A stretch of 64,000 nucleotides of DNA from an uncultured Gemmiger sp. (GCA_944388145.1 CALXHQ010000024.1:1-64000); one strand, 5' to 3'. Shown: positions 32,897 to 42,818, numbered from the stretch's first letter. The notes: generated from the letters alone by a model not told the origin. Numbers and translations: made by a program.

Positions 32897-33847
32897 ATGA
32901 CCAAGCCTAATTGTGAACCGCTGCATTTTCCGTCGGCAGATAAACAGCATACCATCGCAGGCTATGTATATACAATGCCGGACGTTGCGCCGCGGGCTGT
33001 CATTCAGATCAGCCACGGCATGTGTGAGTACATCGGCCGGTATTGCAATTTGATTGCGTATTTCACGGCGAACGGCTTTGTGGTGGCAGGCAATGACCAT
33101 CTGGGACATGGCGCCAGCGCTGCTCCGGAAGAGCGCGGTCATTTTGCGGATAAAAACGGTTACCGCTGTATTCTGTCGGATCTGAAAACCATGAACGCAA
33201 CGCTGCACCAGCGCTATCCCGGTCTTCCTTTGGTGCTGTACGGCCACAGTATGGGAAGCTTTTTTGCACGGTGGTATGCGGAACTATGGCCGGACACGAT
33301 TGACGCATTGATCCTCAGCGGCACGGCGGGGCCGTCCCCGCGCAACCGGCTGGGGCTTATCCTGTCAAGTGTGTTGGCGGCAGTGGCCGGACCCCACTAT
33401 CATTCCGGGCTGATTGTCCAGGCGCAAACCGGCGCCTATTGCAGGCGCATTCCACAGGCTGTTTCAAAAAGCGACTGGATGAGCCGTGATCCCAAAGTAA
33501 TCTCCGATTTTGATGCGGACCCGCAAACACAGTTCACCTTTACGGCTGCGGCTTACCGGGATATGCTCACCGCATTGACCCATATAAGCACCCGCAAATG
33601 GGCGCAGGCGATGCCAAAACAGCTGCCGGTGCTGCTGGTTGCCGGTACAGACGACCCGGTGGGGAACTATGGGAATGGTGTGCGCGCTGTCTATGCGATG
33701 CTGGGGGACGCCGGTATACAGGACCTGACCTGCCATCTGTACGAGGGTGGCCGCCATGAGATGCACAATGAGACCAACCGCACCGAAGTGTATGAGGATG
33801 AGCGCACCTGGCTGGAAAGCCGCCTGTTTGACCAGGAACTGCGATAA
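32897..33847 (+). CDS. Alpha/beta hydrolase, monoacylglycerol-lipase-like
   Basis: 316 residues; ATG after CGGAGGTG. Serine-aminopeptidase S33/hydrolase_4 fold: nucleophile elbow YGHSMGSFFARWY, acid region LLVAGTDDPVGNYG and catalytic His in LYEGGRHEMHNE. No signal peptide. It follows pdp by 33 bases, but no functional link is clear. Substrate probably a lysophospholipid or glyceride; not determined by sequence. Confidence 0.85.
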   Translation: MTKPNCEPLHFPSADKQHTIAGYVYTMPDVAPRAVIQISHGMCEYIGRYCNLIAYFTANGFVVAGNDHLGHGASAAPEERGHFADKNGYRCILSDLKTMNATLHQRYPGLPLVLYGHSMGSFFARWYAELWPDTIDALILSGTAGPSPRNRLGLILSSVLAAVAGPHYHSGLIVQAQTGAYCRRIPQAVSKSDWMSRDPKVISDFDADPQTQFTFTAAAYRDMLTALTHISTRKWAQAMPKQLPVLLVAGTDDPVGNYGNGVRAVYAMLGDAGIQDLTCHLYEGGRHEMHNETNRTEVYEDERTWLESRLFDQELR

Positions 33848-34003
33848 AGAACATCCAACCCCTTCAGTCTCCACAGAGCGATAAATCGCGGCTGTGCTGC
33901 AGAGCAATGCAGCACAGAAAAGGCCGTGCCTGGATTTTTCAGTGAGATTGCAGAAATCTGACTGCCCGCTGCATAGCCAAAGATCAATCACAGAATCAAG
34001 AAA

Positions 34004-34048
34004 CAGCCCGGCGCTGCCTCTCACAGAGGAGCAGCGCCGGGCTGTTTT
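34004..34048. terminator. Bidirectional terminator between hydrolase and tdk
   Basis: CAGCCCGGCGCTGC and GCAGCGCCGGGCTG, followed by TTTT. It ends the converging genes. A second hairpin (CTGTGCTGCA/TGCAGCACAG, 33891-33917) lies closer to the hydrolase gene. Confidence 0.85.
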
Positions 34049-34085
34049 GCACCAGGGAAACTGTGGAACGATGAACCGCGCCCGG

Positions 34086-34721
34086 TTATGCCTGTGGTCC
34101 GGGCGCAGGGGCGCTGGTCCCGCCGCGGCGTTTGAGAAAGGCGCGGTACTCCCGGTACCAACACTGGGGGCAAAGGCTTTCATATTCCACATGGTCCACT
34201 GTGTCAATGGCAATCTGTTCCCCCTCGAACACAAACTGACCATTGACCTTGCGGCCGTTGCAGGTGGCCTTGCGCCCGCAGGCGCAGATAGTTTTCATCT
34301 CCTCGATGGTGTGGGCCAATTCCAGCAGGCGAGTGGAGCCGGGAAAGCCCTTCATCATAAAGTCGGCCCGCAAGCCATAGCAGATTACCGGAATGCTCAA
34401 ATCCACCGTCACACGGAACAGTTGTTCCACCTGTTCAGGGGTAAAAAACTGGCTTTCATCACACAGCACACAGGCCAGTGGACCATGGTTGTTCCGGTCC
34501 GCTTCCACCAGGGTAAAAACGTCGCGGTCGGGGGTAACCAGCGCGTCTACCCTGCAGCCCACCCCCAGGCGGGATACCAGCTGATCCCCGCCCTTGGTGT
34601 CCACCGCCGGCTTCAGGATCAAAACCCGCATACCCCGCTCATTGTAGTTGAAAGCTACCTGCAAAAGGGCGGTGGTTTTGCCGCTGTTCATTGCGCCATA
34701 TCGAAAATACAGTTTTGCCAT
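34086..34721 (-). CDS. tdk: Thymidine kinase
   Basis: 211 residues. P-loop GAMNSGKTTALLQ, Walker B VLCDESQFF, lasso region YGLRADFMMKGFPGS and zinc cysteines CACGRKATC and CPQC. Typical type II enzyme phosphorylating thymidine (and deoxyuridine). It completes a pyrimidine salvage neighbourhood with the importer and phosphorylase on the opposite strand. The C-terminus is a short Pro/Ala tail. Confidence 0.94.
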   Translation of the reverse strand: MAKLYFRYGAMNSGKTTALLQVAFNYNERGMRVLILKPAVDTKGGDQLVSRLGVGCRVDALVTPDRDVFTLVEADRNNHGPLACVLCDESQFFTPEQVEQLFRVTVDLSIPVICYGLRADFMMKGFPGSTRLLELAHTIEEMKTICACGRKATCNGRKVNGQFVFEGEQIAIDTVDHVEYESLCPQCWYREYRAFLKRRGGTSAPAPGPQA

Positions 34722-34795
34722 TCTGGCTTCCTCCGTTCAGGGCTTTGCCCATGCCATATTCTTTCTCATTATAAACGGAATTGCCAGAAATGCAA

Positions 34796-34827
34796 TGCGT
34801 CCGCTGCAACTTGGCAGCGGACGCATC
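34796..34827 (-). terminator. Terminator of rex
   Basis: ATGCGTCCGCTGC and GCAGCGGACGCAT with a short loop, 57 bases beyond the rex stop. Confidence 0.75.
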
Positions 34828-34884
34828 TTGCGCAGCTATCCGATTGCCCCAATCCCATCGGGAATTTACCAGGGCAATGCAGAC

Positions 34885-35526
34885 TCAAACATCCCCGTTG
34901 CGCAGCCGGTAGCCAAGGCTCATCAGGCTGTCGCCCAAGTGTACGTTCTCAACGGTCACTTCCGGGTGCTCCACAGACAGATCATAGTGGCTGAAATTCC
35001 AGAATCCCTTGATCCCCAGCCGAACCAGTTCGCTGCTGACCTCCACAGCACTCTGCCGCGGTACACAAAGTACAGCAACCACCGGCTTGTTCTGTTGGCA
35101 GAAGCTCTCCAACTCGGTCAGCGGGCGGATTGTAACGCCGCTCATCTCTTTGCCCACCAGGTCGGGATCGACATCAAAGGCGGCAATCAGGCGATACCCA
35201 TTGGTGTCCCGGGCAATAAAACTGGACACAGCCCTGCCCAGGCGGCCGGCACCGATCAGAATGGTGGGCAGCCGTTCGCCGTTGCCGAACAGCAGGTGCC
35301 CAATTTCATCCAGCAAAACATCCACCTTATAGCCGATGCCCTGTTGGCCGAACCCACCAAAGCAGTTGAAATCCTGGCGAACCTGGCTGGCAGTGGTGCC
35401 CATCATGTGGGCAAGCTCACTGGATGAAACCTTCTCTCTGCCCTCCGCGGACAGATTGACCAGATAACGGTAATACTTTGGCAGCCGCTTGATCACCGGC
35501 AACGAAGCTCTGTTCTGTGCGGGCAT
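34885..35526 (-). CDS. rex: Redox-sensing transcriptional repressor Rex
   Basis: 213 residues from the ATG at 35526 (GGAGGTG upstream). N-terminal winged helix LPKYYRYLVNLSAEGREKVS and SQVRQDFNCFGGFGQQGIGY, then the NADH-binding Rossmann motif LIGAGRLGRAVSSF. Rex represses fermentation genes when NADH/NAD is low. Its own promoter is at 35646-35674. Confidence 0.94.
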   Translation of the reverse strand: MPAQNRASLPVIKRLPKYYRYLVNLSAEGREKVSSSELAHMMGTTASQVRQDFNCFGGFGQQGIGYKVDVLLDEIGHLLFGNGERLPTILIGAGRLGRAVSSFIARDTNGYRLIAAFDVDPDLVGKEMSGVTIRPLTELESFCQQNKPVVAVLCVPRQSAVEVSSELVRLGIKGFWNFSHYDLSVEHPEVTVENVHLGDSLMSLGYRLRNGDV

Positions 35527-35645
35527 ACTGGCACCTCCAAAAAATAGCAGAACGCGGCGGAAAATCACCTGACACATCTGCACCGCGTTCCTTGGCCGTT
35601 TGATGCTCCGAGTACCCGGTGCGGATGAACATTTCATACAAAATT

Positions 35646-35674
35646 AGTATAATCGTTTCCCGATCAATTGTCAA
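35646..35674 (-). promoter_or_regulatory. Consensus promoter of rex
   Basis: Minus-strand TTGACA, 17 bases, TATACT. The leader is about 115 bases. No clear TTGTGAA-N4-TTCACAA Rex operator is visible here. Confidence 0.85.
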
Positions 35675-35807
35675 ATTTTTATCTAAGTCGCTGCAAACAG
35701 GCTCGCTTTCATGGAGCGGTTTTCTCAATGGACTGACATATTTTTGTGGCTTTTTGGGCATACTCACCCACGAAACAGGAATCCTGAATCCCGAAGGAGG
35801 GCGAGGT

Positions 35808-36518
35808 ATGAACCATGCACATCCCATTGACAGCGAGGACGCGCTGGAAAAGCAGAAAGAGCAGCAGCTGAATGCCGAGAGCGGCAGCGTTGCGGCAACC
35901 CAAGGCAGCCATACCATTCACTGCCTGACCGTAATCGGCACCATTGAAGGGCACAACTTTGCCCCGGATAACCAGAAAACCACAAAGTACGAGCATGTCA
36001 TCCCCCAGCTGGTGGATATTGAGGAGGACCCGGACATCGAGGCGCTTCTAGTTATCCTTAATACGGTCGGCGGTGATGTGGAGGCAGGCCTTGCCTTGGC
36101 AGAGCTGATCGCGGGCATTTCCAAACCCAGTGCCACATTGGTGTTGGGGGGCGGGCATTCCATCGGCATCCCGCTGGCGGTATCGGCACGGCGCAGTTTT
36201 ATTGTGCCCACAGCCACCATGACCGTGCATCCGGTGCGGCATTCCGGTATGGTATTGGGGGTTCCGCAGACCATGCGTTATTTTGAACAGATGCAGGAAC
36301 GAATTGTCAGTTTTGTCTCGGGACATTCCAAGATCTCGGCTGAGCGATTTGTTGCACTGATGCACAACACCGGGGAATTGGTCATGGATATGGGGACCGT
36401 GCTCAATGGTCAGCAGGCAGTGGAGGAGGGTCTGATCGACTCTCTGGGCGGCATTGGCGACGCTCTGAATTACCTGTACGGCGAAATTGACGAGGGCAAA
36501 AGACGACACCGCCGCTGA
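35808..36518 (+). CDS. tepA: TepA-like ClpP/crotonase-fold protease
   Basis: 236 residues from an ATG preceded by AAGGAGG. Clp-protease fold with IDSEDALEKQK near the start, GGDVEAGLALAELIAGISKP, the nucleophile region GGGHSIGIPLAVSARRSF and HPVRHSGMVLG. A TepA/SppA-like protein commonly precedes spoIIIE/ftsK in Firmicutes and was linked in Bacillus to protein export. Catalytic Ser in GGHSIG looks intact. Confidence 0.85.
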   Translation: MNHAHPIDSEDALEKQKEQQLNAESGSVAATQGSHTIHCLTVIGTIEGHNFAPDNQKTTKYEHVIPQLVDIEEDPDIEALLVILNTVGGDVEAGLALAELIAGISKPSATLVLGGGHSIGIPLAVSARRSFIVPTATMTVHPVRHSGMVLGVPQTMRYFEQMQERIVSFVSGHSKISAERFVALMHNTGELVMDMGTVLNGQQAVEEGLIDSLGGIGDALNYLYGEIDEGKRRHRR

Positions 36519-36707
36519 TGGCAGTGTACGGGGCCCTGTGACCCACCCATTATAATAAAACAAACGATATAACGATATACTGCTTCTTGCCCGGGGCCAG
36601 TGTCATGGGGTGGGGAAGCGCAGTCCTCCTTGTCACCCTGCCCAAAAGCGGCAAGGCCAGCCATCGGAAGTTTTACACGCAAACACTGACAAAACGCCCT
36701 GCACGGT
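36519..36707. other. Intergenic region upstream of ftsK
   Basis: The gap between tepA and ftsK is 36519-36939. Apart from the promoter at 36708 I see no gene, RNA or clear terminator in it. Confidence 0.5.
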
Positions 36708-36736
36708 TTTACAAGTTTGAAAAATCGTGATAAAAT
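36708..36736 (+). promoter_or_regulatory. Promoter of ftsK
   Basis: TTTACA, 17 bases, TAAAAT; the leader to the ATG at 36940 is about 195 bases. Confidence 0.65.
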
Positions 36737-36939
36737 AAAATACCATGGATATTTGTGCAGGAACCTTTCCCACAACAAGCGGATTGGTTTCCTCGACTGC
36801 GGTTGGGGGCAAGTGCACAAAGCCCATCCATTTCCACTGGGGATGGCTTGTATCCGTCCCCTCCTACATAGAACTCTGGCGCCGGCTTTTTACGCCGGCC
36901 CTTACGCAAAACGGCAAGGATTGAGGGGTAATACATACA

Positions 36940-39900
36940 ATGGCACAATCTCGTTCCAGTAAATCCACTGGCTCTTCCGCCAAGCGGTCTGCTTCCGGCA
37001 GCCGCCGAACCTCCTCCGGCGGCAAGTCAGGCTCCGCAGGCGGACGAAGTTCAGCCTCGGCCAAAGCGGCTCTGTCCCGCCGTGCCAAGCGCCGACAGGA
37101 ACGGCACAGCGTTATGAGCAGCATTCCCTTGGCTGCCATCGGCCTGCTGGCCATGGCTTTGGTTGTTGTGCCCGGGCAAAGCGCCTGGAGTGTAATGCGC
37201 AGCTGGCTGTTTGGCGTGTTTGGCCTGTTTACCTATCTGATTTGGCTGTTCCTTTTGTATATTGCCTACCTGAAAGCCTCTGGGTACCTGGTGGGCAAGT
37301 TTGTGGCCAAAACACTGCTTCTGGTTTTGGTATGTTCCAGCATTCCTGTGGTCTTTTCCGATTTTAAGATTGGCGACTCGAACTTCTTTCAGGTGGTGGG
37401 GACGCTGTTCGTCTGGGGGCAGACCCGGTTCTGGGCAGGCGGCGTCATTGGCGGTGTCATTGGCGCGACGCTGGTTGCCCTTTGCGGTCGTCCGGCCGCA
37501 AACTTTGTGATGATTCTGCTGTTTGTCACAGGAATCATGGTCTTTTTCGCCATAACCCCCCGGGATGTGGTACAGTTTATTGCCTATCAGATTGCCCGCT
37601 GGAAACAGGCGCGCGCCGATGCCAATGCGCAGGAAACCGAATATGACACCCCGCTGTTCAACAGCGAACCGGAGGAGGCATCTCTCGAGACGCTGACCGG
37701 TATGGATCGTCCGGAAAACACGATCCCCCATCATCCCGCCTTTAATGCCGAGCCCTATCTGGAGCAGGATGAGGCCCGCCTGGCACGCCGCCGTGCCGCA
37801 GCCCAGCAGGAAACATACTCGGCACCGGCTGCTGCCATGCCTGCCACGCCGGTGCAGACGGCCCCGCCCAAACCGCAAACCCCGCCGCGTGCATCGTTTG
37901 ATGTGGACCTGGGGCCGGATATGTCCGACCGCCGTCTGCAGGACGCAATGGAACACGATCCGCTGAAACCGGTGGAGATCGGCCCTGGCGGCACATTTGG
38001 GCTCGATCCGCTGTTACAGCTGAGCCATGACAGAAAGGCGCCGCATCAGGAGCCGGTCACTCCGCCCCCGGCATCTGTGCCGCCCACAGAGGAAGGGGAG
38101 GAGGACTTCTCGCTGAATTTGGATGCGGCTCCCCAGCCGGAGCAGCCCTCTGCGGATGAGCTGGACGATCTGATCCGCAAGGCGATGGCCGGTATCCCTG
38201 ATGAGGCGGATGAGAATCATGTGGGGGAGATCCGCTTTGATGTGGAGGCTCAGCGTGCCGCCAGGAATCAGCCTGCGGCAACGGCAAAACCCGCCGCGCC
38301 AGATCCGCAGGGGACCCGGGATGTGATTCCCACCATTGGCGGCAGCTTTGACGCAGCCCAGGCGGCCTGGAACGCCGGTGTTCCGGTAGGGTCGGTTCTG
38401 CATTCGGCAGCACCATCGCCCCGACCGGCGGTTGAGCCGGCGCCGGCAGCCGATGCCGCCGCTGAAACAGAGCCATCCACTGTGCCGGGGAAGCTGCGCG
38501 TCTCAAATACGGTGGGCAATAGCGCTTCCGAGCCGATTCACACACCGCCGCGTGCCGACAGGGCAGCAGATGCAAACTCGCCGGACAGCGAGCATCAGCC
38601 CAGCCTGGCTGAGCTTGCCCAGAGCGAAACGCAGCCGTACTGCTACCCGTCACTCAATCTGTTCAACCCCACCAAGCCGGAGGATGACGCCGGTGCGGCA
38701 CGGGAGATGAAGAAAAACGCCGATACCCTGGTGCGCACGCTGGACAGCTTTGGCGTCAAGACCCGCATCATGGATATCTGCCGCGGCCCCTCGGTTACCC
38801 GGTATGAGCTGCAGCCCCAGGCGGGCGTCAAGATCAGCCGGATCACCAACTTGGCCGATGACATTGCCTTGAATTTGGCCACAGCTGGCGTTCGCATTGA
38901 GGCTCCCATCCCCGGCAAACCTGCCGTAGGCATCGAGGTCCCCAACCGAGTCCGCTCTGCGGTTAACATCCGCAGCGTGTTTGAGAGCCAAAACTACATC
39001 AATATGCGCTCGCCGCTGACAATGGCGCTGGGCAAGGACATTGCCGGCACAGCCCAGGTGGCTGATCTGTGCAAGATGCCCCACCTGCTGATCGCCGGCT
39101 CCACAGGCAGCGGCAAGTCTGTCTGTGTCAATTCAATCATTATCAGCTTCTTGTTCCGCTCCTCGCCGGAGGATGTCAAACTCATCCTGATCGACCCCAA
39201 AGTGGTGGAACTGGCCGAATACAACGGCATTCCCCACCTGTTGATGCCCGTCGTCACTGAACCCCGCAAGGCGGCCGGTGCGCTGGGCGCCTCGGTTGCC
39301 GAGATGGAGCGCCGCTACAAGCTGTTTGCCGAGAATAATGTCCGTGACATTAAGAGCTTCAACAAGCTGGCCGAGACCTCCCCGGCATTGGAGCATCTGC
39401 CCTACATCGCCATTGTCATTGATGAGCTGGCGGACCTGATGATGGTTGCCGGCAAGGAGGTGGAGGACTACATCTGCCGCATTGCACAAAAGGCCCGCGC
39501 CGCAGGCATCCATCTGATCATCGCTACCCAGCGCCCCAGCGTGGATGTCATTACCGGCCTGATCAAGGCCAATATTCCCAGCCGCATTGCCTTTGCGGTG
39601 TCCAGCCAGATTGACAGCCGTACCATTCTGGATTCCGGTGGAGCCGAAAAGCTGCTGGGCAACGGTGATATGCTCTTTTTACCGGTGGGTGCACCCAAGC
39701 CCACCCGTATTCAGGGCACATACGTTACCGACGAGGAGATCAGCGCGGTGCTCAACTTTATCAAAACCACCAGCTCTGCCCAGTATGATGAGGAGATGAT
39801 CGCCGAGATGGAGCGCCGTGCTGTTGCCGAGAAGGGCAGCCATGATTCCGGCGACGATGGGGACGGCGGCTCTGCCCGCGACCCGATGTTTGACCAGGCT

Positions 39901-40107
39901 GTGGAATGCGTGATTGATGCCGGCCAGGCGTCCACCAGCCTGCTGCAGCGGCGCTGCAAGCTGGGCTACGCCCGCGCTGCCCGCATCATGGACCAGATGG
40001 AACAGGAAGGCGTCATTGGCCCCTACGAGGGTGCAAAACCCCGAGCTGTCCTGGTCACCCGCGCCCAGTGGCAGGAACGCAAACTGGGCGCACAGGAAGA
40101 AACATAA
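36940..40107 (+). CDS. ftsK: FtsK/SpoIIIE family DNA translocase
   Basis: 1055 residues. A Ser/Arg/Lys-rich N-terminal tail (1-50), four membrane segments (about 55-215), a long Pro/Ala/Glu-rich linker (215-555), then the motor: Walker A IAGSTGSGKSVCVNSI, IDPKVVELAEYNGIPHL, Walker B IAIVIDELADLMMVAGKE and IIATQRPSVDVITG. The gamma winged helix is near the end (DQAVECVIDAGQASTSLLQR). It pumps DNA at septa during division or sporulation. The linker is longer than in Bacillus SpoIIIE. Confidence 0.93.
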   Translation: MAQSRSSKSTGSSAKRSASGSRRTSSGGKSGSAGGRSSASAKAALSRRAKRRQERHSVMSSIPLAAIGLLAMALVVVPGQSAWSVMRSWLFGVFGLFTYLIWLFLLYIAYLKASGYLVGKFVAKTLLLVLVCSSIPVVFSDFKIGDSNFFQVVGTLFVWGQTRFWAGGVIGGVIGATLVALCGRPAANFVMILLFVTGIMVFFAITPRDVVQFIAYQIARWKQARADANAQETEYDTPLFNSEPEEASLETLTGMDRPENTIPHHPAFNAEPYLEQDEARLARRRAAAQQETYSAPAAAMPATPVQTAPPKPQTPPRASFDVDLGPDMSDRRLQDAMEHDPLKPVEIGPGGTFGLDPLLQLSHDRKAPHQEPVTPPPASVPPTEEGEEDFSLNLDAAPQPEQPSADELDDLIRKAMAGIPDEADENHVGEIRFDVEAQRAARNQPAATAKPAAPDPQGTRDVIPTIGGSFDAAQAAWNAGVPVGSVLHSAAPSPRPAVEPAPAADAAAETEPSTVPGKLRVSNTVGNSASEPIHTPPRADRAADANSPDSEHQPSLAELAQSETQPYCYPSLNLFNPTKPEDDAGAAREMKKNADTLVRTLDSFGVKTRIMDICRGPSVTRYELQPQAGVKISRITNLADDIALNLATAGVRIEAPIPGKPAVGIEVPNRVRSAVNIRSVFESQNYINMRSPLTMALGKDIAGTAQVADLCKMPHLLIAGSTGSGKSVCVNSIIISFLFRSSPEDVKLILIDPKVVELAEYNGIPHLLMPVVTEPRKAAGALGASVAEMERRYKLFAENNVRDIKSFNKLAETSPALEHLPYIAIVIDELADLMMVAGKEVEDYICRIAQKARAAGIHLIIATQRPSVDVITGLIKANIPSRIAFAVSSQIDSRTILDSGGAEKLLGNGDMLFLPVGAPKPTRIQGTYVTDEEISAVLNFIKTTSSAQYDEEMIAEMERRAVAEKGSHDSGDDGDGGSARDPMFDQAVECVIDAGQASTSLLQRRCKLGYARAARIMDQMEQEGVIGPYEGAKPRAVLVTRAQWQERKLGAQEET

Positions 40108-40137
40108 GCCTGGCTACCCGCCGGGTAAGGAGGTATC

Positions 40138-41160
40138 ATGTCAAAATCCCGCAGGCGCAGACGGAGCACCAAAAGCAAACAGCGGCGGATTGCGGCCATT
40201 GTGTGTGCAATCCTCGGTGTGATGGCGGCAGGCGTCAGTCTTGTCGTACAGGAATTTGGCGGGCAAGGGTTTGTGCCCACCTGGAGCGAAATTTATCACT
40301 TTTTTGGCGTAGCCGGTGATGCTCCGGATGCTGCCGTCGTATCCTCCGGCGAGACTACGGTTACCTTTCTCGATGTGGGGCAGGGGGACTCGGTGCTGAT
40401 CTGTCAGGATGGGGAGTTCTGTCTGATTGACGCCGGCACGCCGGACGCCGCCGAGGGCCTTGTCTCGGATCTGCGCGCCGCCGGGGTGGAGGAGCTTGCC
40501 TATGTGGTTATGACCCATCCGCACGCTGACCACATCGGCAGTATGCCGGAGGTGCTGGCAGCCTTCCCCACCGGGATGCTGATCCTGCCTGACCTCACCG
40601 CCTATGAGGAGGAATCTGCCGGGTTGGAGCGCACCCTGGATACCGCTGCTGACAACGGTGTGCCCATGTATGTGGCGCTGGACGGTGATACATTCGATCT
40701 GGGCAGCGGAACCCTCACAGTCCTCCAGGCAGGGGAGATCCCGCAGCAGGAGGGGGATACCATCGATGCCAACAACCTTTCGCTCTGCCTGCGCTACACT
40801 GCCGGGGATTTTGCCTTTGTGGACACCGGCGACGCCGAGGAACCGGTGGAGGAGCAGCTGGTGGCTCACTGCGGCAGCGGGCTGCATGCCGACCTGCTCA
40901 AGGCGGGGCATCACGGCTCCAACACCTCCAACACAGCGGCCTTTCTCGATGCGGTTTCTCCCGAGATTGTGGTGGCCAGCTGTGGTCTGGACAACGAATA
41001 CGGCCACCCACATGCCGAGGTGGTGGACCGTGTGGCGGCAGTTGGTGCCGAGTTTTACCGCACTGACCAGGACGGTGCGGTAACAGTTGTCTACGAGGAT
41101 GGTGCCATGCAGGTTTACTGTACAGCCAGGGGAGCCGATTCGTTAGCGCCGGCCGCATAA
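40138..41160 (+). CDS. ComEC-like metallo-beta-lactamase-fold hydrolase
   Basis: 340 residues; ATG after GGAGG. A basic N-terminus and one membrane segment (about 17-40) suggest an extracellular anchored protein. MBL motifs: FLDVGQGDSVLI, THPHADHIGSM, DFAFVDTGDAEE and LKAGHHGSNTSN. These match the nuclease-like domain found at the ComEC C-terminus but here it stands alone, without the competence channel. Probably an extracellular nuclease or phosphodiesterase. Confidence 0.88.
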   Translation: MSKSRRRRRSTKSKQRRIAAIVCAILGVMAAGVSLVVQEFGGQGFVPTWSEIYHFFGVAGDAPDAAVVSSGETTVTFLDVGQGDSVLICQDGEFCLIDAGTPDAAEGLVSDLRAAGVEELAYVVMTHPHADHIGSMPEVLAAFPTGMLILPDLTAYEEESAGLERTLDTAADNGVPMYVALDGDTFDLGSGTLTVLQAGEIPQQEGDTIDANNLSLCLRYTAGDFAFVDTGDAEEPVEEQLVAHCGSGLHADLLKAGHHGSNTSNTAAFLDAVSPEIVVASCGLDNEYGHPHAEVVDRVAAVGAEFYRTDQDGAVTVVYEDGAMQVYCTARGADSLAPAA

Positions 41161-41173
41161 ACGGCCGGGCAAG

Positions 41174-41200
41174 GCGGGGAAGGCAGCGCTTCCCGCCATA
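41174..41200 (+). terminator. Weak hairpin after the ComEC-like gene
   Basis: GGCGGGAAG-type pairing (GGCGGGGAAG with CTTCCCGCC) without a T-run. It may not fully separate this gene from metF. Confidence 0.4.
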
Positions 41201-41264
41201 GAAACGATAAAGCAGAAAATACAGACCGGCCATCCGGCCAAGCAGAAAGGAAAGTGACTACCCG

Positions 41265-42131
41265 ATGTCCACCATTGCCCAGCTTTTCCGGGAAAAGCCC
41301 TGCGTCTTTTCCATCGAGTGTTTCCCTCCCAAGCAGACCACCAAATTTGCCGCCATGCAGGAAACCCTGCGCCGCATGAAGGACCTGCACCCCGACTTTG
41401 TCAGCGTCACCTACGGCGCGGGCGGCTCGGCGGGCGGCGTATCGTCGGTGCAGGTGGCCAACTTCCTTAAAAATAGCTTGGACATCCTTCCGCTGGCCCA
41501 TACCCTCTGCATGGGCAGCGACCGGCACAAGATGGCAATTCAGCTGGATGATCTGCGGGCGGCCGGTGTGCGCAATGTGCTGGCTCTGCGGGGGGATCGC
41601 ACCCCCCTGCGGCCGGAAAGCCCCGATTTCCACCATGCCAGCGACCTGATGGATTTTATCCGGGATACCGCCCCGGACATGGAGTTCTCCGGCGCCTGCT
41701 ATCCGGAAGGCCACCCGGAGGCCGACTCCCTGGCCGCTGACGTGGCTAATCTGCTCCATAAACAGCAGGCTGGCGCGGTGCATCTTGTCACCCAGCTCTT
41801 CTTTGACAACGGCAAATTTTACCGTTTCCTGAATATGGCCCGCAAGGCGGGCATCACACTGCCGGTGTCGGCGGGCGTTATGCCCATTGTCCGCAGCAGC
41901 CAGATTGAGCGCACGGTCAAGCTGTCCAGCGCCAGCCTTCCCTCCGACTTCACCCGTATGATCGCCCGCTGGCAGGACGACCCCGCATCGCTCTACCAGG
42001 CCGGCATTGAGTATGCTGTGCATCAGCTGCGGGATTTGATCGAGGGCGGCGCCGACGGCGTTCACCTCTACGCCATGAATGATGCCAATGTGGCAGCTGC
42101 GGTCTACGAGGGCATCCGCGACCTGCTTTGA
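41265..42131 (+). CDS. metF: 5,10-methylenetetrahydrofolate reductase
   Basis: 288 residues. IECFPPKQTTKFAAMQETL and VSVTYGAGGSAGGVSSVQVA at the N-terminus, then LALRGD at the substrate site and HLVTQLFFDNGKFYRFLNMA. Typical MetF TIM barrel binding FAD. It makes 5-methyl-THF, the methyl donor for the methionine synthase encoded two genes downstream, in one operon. Confidence 0.94.
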   Translation: MSTIAQLFREKPCVFSIECFPPKQTTKFAAMQETLRRMKDLHPDFVSVTYGAGGSAGGVSSVQVANFLKNSLDILPLAHTLCMGSDRHKMAIQLDDLRAAGVRNVLALRGDRTPLRPESPDFHHASDLMDFIRDTAPDMEFSGACYPEGHPEADSLAADVANLLHKQQAGAVHLVTQLFFDNGKFYRFLNMARKAGITLPVSAGVMPIVRSSQIERTVKLSSASLPSDFTRMIARWQDDPASLYQAGIEYAVHQLRDLIEGGADGVHLYAMNDANVAAAVYEGIRDLL

Positions 42132-42158
42132 CTGTGCAGCGCAGGGGAGGAAAATGAT

Positions 42159-42818
42159 ATGCAGCTTTCACTGCCGAAACAACTGGACACCAAAACGGTA
42201 CTGCGTTACCTGGGCGCTTCCGGATGGACGCCGGATGATGCCATGGCGCAGCTGTTTACCAAGGCAGAAACGGATCTGCGTGCCGCCGCCACCCCGCGGG
42301 GCATCTGGCGGCAGCTGCCGCTCTCGGCCCTGCCGCTGGACACGGCGGGTACTGACCTGGCTCGTCACCTGGCGGGCTGCAACGGTATGGTGTTAATGGC
42401 TGCAACGCTGGGCAGTGGAGTGGACGCAGCGCTGCGCCGTCTCTGTTTACAGGACATCGCCCTGGGCGCGGTGGCTGATGCAATGGCGTCGGTTCTTCTG
42501 GAGCAGGTTTGCGATGCATTGGAGGCCGCCATCCGTACCGAGATCACAGGGCAGGGGCTGTACATGACCGGCCGGTATTCCCCCGGCTATGGCGACTGCC
42601 CGCTGACACTGCAGAAAGATCTCTGCCTTGCGCTGGACACAGTGCGGGGGATCGGCGTTTGCCTGACCCCCGACTGTCTGATGACCCCCCGCAAGAGCGT
42701 CACTGCTATTCTGGGTATTGCAGCTCATCCGGTCACCGGTGCACGGGCGGGCTGCGCCACCTGCGCTCTGCGCCAAACCTGCGCTTACCGAAAGAAGGGA
42801 ACCACCTGTGCAATGTAA
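42159..42818 (+). CDS. Cobalamin methionine synthase activation-domain protein
   Basis: 219 residues; ATG 8 bases after GGGGAGG. Resembles the C-terminal AdoMet-binding activation domain of MetH: GRYSPGYGDCPLTLQKDLCL and LTPDCLMTPRKSVTAILGIA, ending with a CATCALRQTCAYR cysteine set. MetH downstream lacks this domain, so this separate protein would do the reductive methylation that rescues cob(II)alamin. The stop overlaps the metH start. Confidence 0.88.
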   Translation: MQLSLPKQLDTKTVLRYLGASGWTPDDAMAQLFTKAETDLRAAATPRGIWRQLPLSALPLDTAGTDLARHLAGCNGMVLMAATLGSGVDAALRRLCLQDIALGAVADAMASVLLEQVCDALEAAIRTEITGQGLYMTGRYSPGYGDCPLTLQKDLCLALDTVRGIGVCLTPDCLMTPRKSVTAILGIAAHPVTGARAGCATCALRQTCAYRKKGTTCAM

